Below are positions 25,562-33,200 of a stretch of DNA of 64,000 bases, in pieces (within the stretch, counting starts at the first letter, position 1; every line of letters starts with the position of its first letter). Source of the stretch: XYD12-FULL-36-8 sp964613805 (GTDB lineage: Bacteria > Bacteroidota > Ignavibacteria > Ignavibacteriales > Ignavibacteriaceae). The notes beneath the pieces are model-generated. The model searched no databases. It was given only the letters and a program-made list of their open reading frames with translations, and was not told the DNA's origin. The position numbers and the translations under genes were made by a program. The stretch lies in the NCBI GenBank assembly GCA_964613805.1, contig CAZTJF010000011.1, positions 1 through 64,000 on the forward strand, given 5' to 3'.

Positions 25562-25933
25562 TTAACCAAAACAGAGAATTTTATTGGATTCATTCAGCGA
25601 ATATTCACCTAGTGAAATATTTCGTTTTCCAGCTTCTTCAATGATGCCCTTATACACTTCCCAATTTTCAAACCATATTTTAGGATGCGTTGATTTAATT
25701 TGAAAGTATTTCGATTGGGCTGACTTAAATTCGTCAAGATTTTTAATTATAGCTTTGGACTGTATCTGTTCCAAACGTCGAAGCTCTCTGCAGTACAGAT
25801 ACTCAAATCGTCTCTCTGCATAAGCGAGATTTTCGAGAATTTGGCTATTTGAAAGTTCAGAAACTGCTGTTTTAGTCGGTTCCTCCACCCAATACATATT
25901 ATCCCTTTCTATATAATCATTGCGTTTCATCAT
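25562..25933 (-). CDS. Hypothetical protein
   Basis: 123 residues from the first of two adjacent ATGs at 25933; the open frame extends to a TTG at 25990. Charged and probably helical, with LSNSQILENLAYAERRFEYLY and ELRRLEQIQSKAIIKNLDEF as heptad-like stretches and four Trp/Tyr-rich patches. No signal peptide or recognised domain. No convincing ribosome-binding site. It lies among other small genes before tRNA-Phe. Confidence 0.45.
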   Translation of the reverse strand: MMKRNDYIERDNMYWVEEPTKTAVSELSNSQILENLAYAERRFEYLYCRELRRLEQIQSKAIIKNLDEFKSAQSKYFQIKSTHPKIWFENWEVYKGIIEEAGKRNISLGEYSLNESNKILCFG

Positions 25934-26030
25934 TAGATATAAAACATTTACTATGCCACTGTTTTTTTGGTTTATAACAAAATTTTTCAACTTTATGAGA
26001 TGAAATAATTACCGACAGAAATGTCCCGGA

Positions 26031-26270
26031 GTGCTTGATTTGAAGTTGAACGAAGGAGAAAACAGAAAAGAAGCGGTTGAAATCGCCTCTTTCAGGTTGG
26101 GCCAGGAGGGAAATCAGTCATTGAATTACTTTAACACAGGTCAAACGGATATGGAAGCCACAATACATGCTATTGAGCTCCTGAACTCAATACTGTCGAA
26201 ACAATTAATGACTGTATGTGATAAATTTTATAAGTTTGTTGTGATATTAAATCGGTGCTATCATAAATAA
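26031..26270 (+). CDS. Possible small hypothetical protein
   Basis: 79 residues from GTG with a closely spaced CGGAG. Sequence such as EAVEIASFRLGQEGNQSLNYF is not obviously random, but there is no known domain and the start is weak. It might be a remnant or a shadow. Next gene begins 18 bases downstream. Confidence 0.25.
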   Translation: MLDLKLNEGENRKEAVEIASFRLGQEGNQSLNYFNTGQTDMEATIHAIELLNSILSKQLMTVCDKFYKFVVILNRCYHK

Positions 26271-26288
26271 ATCTTAAGTATTTTCGAT

Positions 26289-26642
26289 ATGGAACAACTG
26301 ATTAAAAAAGTTAAAAGAAAGAAAAAGGTTTCGAGGATAATTGCTGCTGGGTGCTATTTTGTCGGGATAGCTCTGATAGCATTTTACAACATTGATAAAA
26401 TCTATTATTTGCTTGGATTTGAAGAATTAAATTCTCCATCTATTGATTCTGACGGAAATGGTCTGTTAAATATTCTGAACGAATTACAAGTAACATTATT
26501 AGGTATCACATTCATAATTATTGGATTAATTTTTAGATTTAAAACGAAACTTAAAACAATAATCAAAAGAATACTTAGGAAGAAACAATTAGTTAAAACT
26601 CGTCATCTATCCAAACACCGAACTACAAAAATCACTGATTAG
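26289..26642 (+). CDS. Hypothetical two-span membrane protein
   Basis: 117 residues with a basic N-terminus (KKVKRKKKVSR), a first span IIAAGCYFVGIALIAFYNI, a central loop with SIDSDGNGLLNILNEL (a DxDxDG-like calcium-loop pattern), a second span TLLGITFIIIGLIF, and a very basic tail. No family recognised. The stop codon is inside a short tandem repeat. Confidence 0.5.
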   Translation: MEQLIKKVKRKKKVSRIIAAGCYFVGIALIAFYNIDKIYYLLGFEELNSPSIDSDGNGLLNILNELQVTLLGITFIIIGLIFRFKTKLKTIIKRILRKKQLVKTRHLSKHRTTKITD

Positions 26643-26661
26643 CGATTAGTGATTAGCGATT
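26637..26661. repeat. Short tandem repeat (7-mer x 3.5)
   Basis: GATTAGC GATTAGT GATTAGC GATT, overlapping the stop codon of the preceding ORF. Probably slippage-derived. Confidence 0.7.
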
Positions 26662-26716
26662 TATCATTTTTCACATAATCAAATAGTAATCATTCCCCTT
26701 TTAGCTGAAATCATTT

Positions 26717-26754
26717 AAAACAAAAATTGCGAACCCGTTATGAATTCGCAATTT
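26717..26754 (-). terminator. Rho-independent terminator of tRNA-Phe
   Basis: On the minus strand AAATTGCGAA pairs with TTCGCAATTT around an 11-base loop, followed by TTGTTTT. It starts 6 bases after the tRNA 3' end. Confidence 0.8.
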
Positions 26755-26759
26755 CTATG

Positions 26760-26832
26760 TGGGCAGAGAGGGAATTGAACCCCCGACACATGGATTTTCA
26801 GTCCATTGCTCTACCGACTGAGCTATCTGCCC
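26760..26832 (-). tRNA. tRNA-Phe (GAA)
   Basis: 73-nt cloverleaf: acceptor GGGCAGA/TCTGCCC with discriminator A, D-arm GCTC...GAGC, anticodon arm ATGGA-CTGAAAA-TCCAT with anticodon GAA, T-arm closing on TTCAATT. CCA is not encoded. Confidence 0.97.
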
Positions 26833-26938
26833 ATAAAATTTTCGCCGTAAAAATAGGGATTTCTGTAGTAATCTCAAATATTAGATTCTAAGGTTTGAGA
26901 TAAATATGAAGATTAAGAAACTATAAATTAATCAGAAG

Positions 26939-28258
26939 CTAAATCAGCTTATGATCCTTTAATACTTTTTCGATTGTTAAACTTCCAATTTCCTGAAGTT
27001 CATATCTAACCCTTGTGCTTGGTTTGTTTATCTTCAGAATTCTTCCAAGGTCTATCGGTGTTCCGATAATCACAGAGTCACAATCAGTTTTGTTGATTGT
27101 TTCCTGTAAATCTTTCATCTGTTCATCGCCATAACCCATTGCTGGAAGAAGTTTGCCAATTTTAGGATACTTCTTAAATGTTTGCGAGATTGTATTCACA
27201 GTAAAAGGTCCTGGATCAATAATTTCTTTCGCACCGAAATCCCAGGCAGCAACCATTCCGGCACCGTACTCCATTTCACCATGAGTAAGCGTTGGACCAT
27301 CTTCTACAACAAGAACTCTCTTTCCCTTTATTAAATCAGGATTATCAACAAATATTGGAGAAGCCGCTTCAATTATTTGTGCCGTAGGATTAACAGCAGC
27401 AATATTTTGTCGAACAGTTCTAATACTTTCCGGCTGTGCTGAAACCACTTTATTAATGACTGCAACATTTGCAAGTCTAAGTGAAGTATTTCCTGGATAA
27501 TAAGTGAGTTCGTGTCCGGGTCTATGAGGATCAACAACCGTGAAAACCAAATCAGATTTATAAAATGGTATGTCATTATTTCCACCATCCCAAATAATTA
27601 CATCCGCTTCTTTTTCTGCCTCGGATAAAATGGCTTCATAATCAACTCCAGAATAAATCACACTTCCCATTGCAATGTGGGGCTCATATTCTTCAATCTC
27701 TTCAATAGTACAGTTATGTTTTTTAAGATCTTCAAGAGAACCAAATCTTTGAACTTTTTGCTTTACCAAATCTCCATAAGGCATTGGATGCCGGACAGAG
27801 ACGACTTTCTTCCCATGTTCTCTAAGAACTTGAACAACCTTTCGCGATGTTTGCGACTTGCCTGCTCCAGTTCTTACAGCAATAACAGCAATTATGGGTT
27901 TAGTGCTTTTTACCATCGTTCCATTTGTACCAAGCATACTAAAGGCAGCACCGGCAGCATTAACAATACTTCCCTTTGTCATTACATAATTGAACGGAAC
28001 ATCAGAGTATGAAAAAACAACTTCATCAACTTTTAATTTCTTTATTAATTCAACTAATTCTGATTCATCATAAATTTTTATTCCATTAGGATATAATGAA
28101 CCGGCAAGTTCATGGGGATACAATCTGCCTTCAATATTAGGGATTTGAGTTGCAGTAAAAGCAACAACGTTGTAATCTTTGTTATCGCGGTAATACAAAT
28201 TGAAGTTATGGAAATCCCTTCCGGCTGCTCCCATAATCAGAACGTTTTTTCGAGCCAT
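26939..28258 (-). CDS. Cyclic 2,3-diphosphoglycerate synthetase family GTP/ATP-binding protein
   Basis: 439 residues. The N-terminus VLIMGAAGRDFHNFNLYYRD is a Rossmann-like nucleotide site; the second domain carries a P-loop (VIAVRTGAGKSQTSRKV) and DVIIWDGGNNDIPF, followed by VVDPHRPGHE. The whole protein matches the cPGS-like family known from methanogens and many bacteria. In bacteria the physiological product is not well established, so the synthetase name is by family only. It follows glmS by 11 bases on the same strand and is probably co-transcribed. Confidence 0.82.
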   Translation of the reverse strand: MARKNVLIMGAAGRDFHNFNLYYRDNKDYNVVAFTATQIPNIEGRLYPHELAGSLYPNGIKIYDESELVELIKKLKVDEVVFSYSDVPFNYVMTKGSIVNAAGAAFSMLGTNGTMVKSTKPIIAVIAVRTGAGKSQTSRKVVQVLREHGKKVVSVRHPMPYGDLVKQKVQRFGSLEDLKKHNCTIEEIEEYEPHIAMGSVIYSGVDYEAILSEAEKEADVIIWDGGNNDIPFYKSDLVFTVVDPHRPGHELTYYPGNTSLRLANVAVINKVVSAQPESIRTVRQNIAAVNPTAQIIEAASPIFVDNPDLIKGKRVLVVEDGPTLTHGEMEYGAGMVAAWDFGAKEIIDPGPFTVNTISQTFKKYPKIGKLLPAMGYGDEQMKDLQETINKTDCDSVIIGTPIDLGRILKINKPSTRVRYELQEIGSLTIEKVLKDHKLI

Positions 28259-28269
28259 AAATTTTCCTT

Positions 28270-30102
28270 TTATTCTACAGTTACACTTTTTGCAAGATTG
28301 CGGGGTTGATCTACGTTTAATCCTTTTTTAACTGCAATATGATATGCTAGAAGTTGAAGTGGAATTACCGTCAGCAGCGGCATTAACATGCTTGATGTAT
28401 CCGGTATTTTAATAGTATAATCAACGAGTTGATCAATCTCATTATCCTTCTCGCTGGCTATTGCTATAATTCTTCCTTTTCTTGCTTTAACTTCTTGAAT
28501 ATTGCTTATGATTTTATCATAAGTGGAATCTTTAGGAGCAATGAACACAGCAGGCATATTTTCGTCTATCAGTGCAATTGGTCCATGTTTCATTTCTGCA
28601 GCAGGGTAACCTTCAGCATGAATGTAAGAAATTTCTTTCAGCTTTAACGCACCCTCAAGCGCCACAGGAAAATTAAATCCACGCCCCAAATATAGGAAAT
28701 TTTTTGCATCTTGAAATTCGGAAGCAATAAATTCAATTTGTTTATTCAGTTCAAGAATCCTTGAAATTTGCTCCGGAATTTTGCTTAATTGTTCAGCTAT
28801 CTGTTGACCCTCTTTCGATTTCATTCCTTTTTTTCTTGCCAACAAAAGAGTAATAAGCGCTAAAACCACTAATTGAGAAGTAAACGCTTTTGTAGATGCA
28901 ACACCTATTTCCGGTCCAGCATGAGTGTAAACACCTCCCAAACTTTCTCTTGCAATTGAACTACCTACAACGTTACAAATTCCTAATGCTAACGCACCCT
29001 TACTTTTGGCTTCCCTCATTGCTGCAAGTGTATCCGCTGTTTCGCCACTTTGGGAGATAAAGAATAACGCATCATCAGGATAAATAATTGGACTTCGATA
29101 TCTAAACTCGGATGCATATTCTACTTCGGTAGGTATGTGAGCAAATCGCTCAAACATGTATTCTCCAACTAATCCTGCATGCCATGAGGTTCCGCATGCA
29201 GAAATAATAATTCTTTTCGATTCTGCCAATTTATCAATAACATTATGGAGCCCACCAAGTTTCGCATTTCCATCATCAAAAAGTAATCTGCCTCTCATCG
29301 AGTTTCTTACGGATTCCGGCTGCTCCATTATTTCTTTTAACATGAAATGTGAATAACCGCCTTTGTCTATCTCATCCAATGAGAGACTTATTTCATGGAT
29401 CTCTTTACTTATTTCTTCATCGTTAATTGTTTTAGTAATGAATTTATCTTTGTAAACCTCTACAATTTCACCATCTTCAACATAAACAACTTGCTTAGTG
29501 TGAGCTAAGATTGCAGATACATCCGATGCAATGAAATTTTCTCCTTCTCCAACACCAATAACTAATGGAGAACCTTTTCGAGCAGCAATGATTTTATCAG
29601 GTTCCTTCTCATAAATTATAGCAAGCCCATACGTTCCTTCAACTTCACTTAGAGCCAGTCTAACCGATTTAAGCAAGGAATATCCTTTTTGGATGAAACT
29701 GTCAATCAAGTGGGCAATTACTTCCGAATCAGTTTCACTTGTAAAACTATAGCCCATGTTTTTCAAACTAGTTTTAAGAGTTAGATAGTTCTCAATTATT
29801 CCATTATGGATTATCATGAGTTTCTTGTCTGAGTTAGAATGTGGGTGAGCATTAACTTCATTTGGAATTCCATGAGTTGCCCACCGAGTGTGTCCAATTC
29901 CAATGTGAGAAGTATATTTGTTTGAATTTATTTTATCTTCAAGCAGCGAAACTTTTCCTTTACTCTTAATAACGTATGTATTTCCATCGGAGAAAAAACC
30001 CAGGCCGGCTGAATCATAACCTCGATATTCGAGTCGTTTCAAACCATTTATGAGTATAGGGATACAATTTTTTTCACCAATATATCCGACAATTCCGCAC
30101 AT
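28270..30102 (-). CDS. glmS: Glutamine-fructose-6-phosphate aminotransferase (isomerizing)
   Basis: 610 residues, the normal length. It begins MCGIVGYIGEKN with the catalytic Cys2 of the glutaminase domain; HTRWATHGIPNEVNAHPH follows, and the two SIS domains include ACGTSWHAG, SQSGETADTLAA and SAEMKHG-like AAEMKHGPIALID. It makes glucosamine-6-phosphate, the entry to UDP-GlcNAc and hence to wall and surface polysaccharide. No glmS ribozyme-like leader is apparent in the 107 bases upstream. Confidence 0.97.
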   Translation of the reverse strand: MCGIVGYIGEKNCIPILINGLKRLEYRGYDSAGLGFFSDGNTYVIKSKGKVSLLEDKINSNKYTSHIGIGHTRWATHGIPNEVNAHPHSNSDKKLMIIHNGIIENYLTLKTSLKNMGYSFTSETDSEVIAHLIDSFIQKGYSLLKSVRLALSEVEGTYGLAIIYEKEPDKIIAARKGSPLVIGVGEGENFIASDVSAILAHTKQVVYVEDGEIVEVYKDKFITKTINDEEISKEIHEISLSLDEIDKGGYSHFMLKEIMEQPESVRNSMRGRLLFDDGNAKLGGLHNVIDKLAESKRIIISACGTSWHAGLVGEYMFERFAHIPTEVEYASEFRYRSPIIYPDDALFFISQSGETADTLAAMREAKSKGALALGICNVVGSSIARESLGGVYTHAGPEIGVASTKAFTSQLVVLALITLLLARKKGMKSKEGQQIAEQLSKIPEQISRILELNKQIEFIASEFQDAKNFLYLGRGFNFPVALEGALKLKEISYIHAEGYPAAEMKHGPIALIDENMPAVFIAPKDSTYDKIISNIQEVKARKGRIIAIASEKDNEIDQLVDYTIKIPDTSSMLMPLLTVIPLQLLAYHIAVKKGLNVDQPRNLAKSVTVE

Positions 30103-30209
30103 AATAAATCCTAAAATTATTTGGAAACAGCTTTATGGCACAAAAATAATGCCTTATAGATAAGGTAATTTAATACAATAATTGAGGCAAAAATTTGAAA
30201 TAATAGATA

Positions 30210-33200
30210 TTATTTCACTTTAGCTAACTTTTGGGTGATAATTTTCGTTTCATCATTTAGCCGGCTGATAATCTTATAGAAATAGATACCATTACTAATT
30301 TCATCCCCATCTTCATCCCTGCCGTCCCAAAAAATTCTATTGAAACCGATATTCATTGCTGAGGATGGCACAGAAATTTCTTTTATCAAACGCCCAGCCA
30401 CAGTGTAAACTTTAATTAAAAACTCATCTGGGACAATACTTCCACGCAGCTCAAAAGTAAAATATGTATCATTTTTGAATGGATTGGGATAATTATACAC
30501 ATAAAGTAAATTGGGCTGATTATAAACATAAAATACTGTTCGAGATGAAGTAGTATCAAAAAAGTTCCCGGAAGCATCTTTTGCAAGCACCTCAAGAGTA
30601 TGTCTTCCATCCTTAAGAACTGGTGTCCACCTAATTATCGCCTCTGAGTTTGGATAGGGTGAATAAGTGTATTGTACATCTGCTCGGTTAAATGACAGAG
30701 GCACATTATTATAAATGATGGTGAAAAGTGATGTATCTAATGGTAAAGGGCTGTCATCTTTTAAGGTGATTAAGATTTCAGGTTTTGCCGAGACAATATC
30801 GCCGTTAACTATCTCTTTTCCATCAACTGTAATAGAAAAGAAAGGTTTAATTGAATCTCGTGAAACGAAAAATCCATTCTCAGCTATATTATTAAAAGTA
30901 TAAAATTCTGGAACCGTGGATGTTGCTACAACTTTGAACTTGTTATCAAAAATTAGATTAGATGTTGGGACTGTGTGCCTAATAACCTTTTCTGAATCTG
31001 ATGCAATTGTGACGAAGTCAGAATATGAAGAAGAATCTGCATCGTTCAGATAAAACTTGAGGTTTAAATTCTCTGCAGTAGCATATCCCAAATTCTTAAC
31101 TTTTAATTCCATGTCAATTGGGAATCCTTGCAATAAAGTGTCAGTGGAAAATGTTAAATCTTTGCTCGAAATAACTATTTCAGGATACGAATCATAATTC
31201 ACTAATAAGGATTTCAGTTTAAACGGTGCACTGGGATTATAGGAGGAATCAATAAATTCAAAATGAAATTTTAAATAATCATGGAGCGATGCATCTATAT
31301 TTTCAAGCGAGAAATTTCCAGAAACATTATGCGATAGAGTGTCCCATTCACTTGTATTCTTATTTTTACCAAGCAGCATAACAATATAATTTCCTGTTGA
31401 TCCTGTTGCATCAATATTATAAGTGGAGTTTTTCCATTTAACAGAAGGACCTATTTCCTCTGAGGTTGCACTTCCTAAGGCATCCTGGAAAGTGCCAACG
31501 AATTTGTGGAAGCCGGGTTTATAAGAAGGTGATCCAGGGTTGAAAGTTGATATATAGACAAAATTATTTGTCCAATCATAATTTAGAGCATAATAACCTC
31601 GAAAAGGTACTGATGATAACCACTGCTCCTCAAAAAAACCATCGGAAAGTCGGTATCTGCGCATATATCCAGAGAGATAACTTTCATAAACTATCAAATA
31701 ACCATTCACAACTATGAACCCACAAAATCCACGGAATGAAGTGCCGTCAAAGAAAATATCATTTCCAACTTTTTGCCAACCTTGTTGGGGATTAAAAATA
31801 CGCATCGTGTATTTTTCTCTTCTATTCCCATATCCCGCTGATAAATTGTAAACAAGATTACCATCGGAGATAAGATAATAACCACTATCTCTCAAGAGTC
31901 CGTCTTCAGTCGGGAGTAACCTATCAGGTAAAAATATGCGAACAGTATCACCGTTGAGTGGGTTTAATTGTAATAGGGTACTATCGTCTCCGGTGGCTAC
32001 ATATATAAAACCATCAATATGAGAAAAAATTTGACTCTTAACATAAAGCTGAAGATTGGGAATTGCACCATAATTAAACCCTCGAATAGTTCCGTTCAGC
32101 CCAGTTCCAATTTTATAAATTTTGGTTGGTACTCCAAATGTATAGAAAGGAAGATGTCCAAAATAAAAATAAGAACCATCTGTAGTAAAAGTTGTTATAC
32201 CACCAACATCACCAGGTAATGAAATATTGATTGAATCAAGAAATCGTTTATTACTAGGATAAGGTGGCAATGTATCCGTATTCAGCACCAAACTTTTGCT
32301 GACTTCTGAATAAAACATATTCTGGCTCGAAAAATTTCTTAATTGATTTTGTCGCGCAAAATAACCCACCCCGCTTTCGGTAGTAATAGAAAAAGTATTG
32401 ATGAAACTTGTATTTGTATCCGTCTCATCATAAATGGTAGCTCTCCAGAAATATTCACCTTGTGGAAGTGACGGTGATTTCCAATTTACTATTCCTTCAA
32501 CATCATCTAAAATTGGAGAAATAATTTTTGCACTTGAATTTAATGTTGACGAAGTATCAATTTCTATAACATAAAAGAAATTTCTTCCAAATAACTTACC
32601 AATATCAGTGAAAATGAAATCCATTTTATCAGATGTTTGAAAATGACCATTTATTGGGCGAACAATATTAGGTTTGCCAAAACTAAATACGGCAAAATCA
32701 GATGAAGCAGAATTGTCCGAGTGATCCACTTCCATTATAGCATCGACTTCATTAATTCGTGCGATTATCGAATATAATCCAGCACTCTTTGGTATCCAAA
32801 TCATTTCAACTGAATCGGATTGACCAAAACTTCCTCGTTTAATTTCTCCAATTAAATTTTCCGGATTAGTAAAGTTTTCATAGAGCTGCACTAAAACTGA
32901 ATCTTCTGGAAAAATTATTCCCAGGTTTCTAAACTTCACAAAAATCTTTACAGTATCATCTTTCAGGGGATTTTTAGGAGATATTGTAATATCAGATGAC
33001 TTGATTTCAAAATCAGGATACTTTGGAAATGCTAATTCTAATGCCGGATCACCTAAAAGAGTAAGGAGCGAAATTTGTGTTCCAACAAAACCCGTCGGTG
33101 GCACAGATTGTTTGGACTTCATGACCGCTAAACCGAAAACATAATTTCTTCTCTCAAGAATTTCTTTAAACATTTCTTTATTTATAAATACACCTGCTTG

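Noticed and set aside
25000..26832. tRNA-Phe-borne genomic island
   Set aside because: No second copy of the tRNA 3' end (GGGCAGAGAGGG) and no integrase was seen between purC and the tRNA, so only the weaker orphan-gene note is kept.
30103..30209. glmS ribozyme in the glmS leader
   Set aside because: The leader is short and AT-rich without the conserved ribozyme core.
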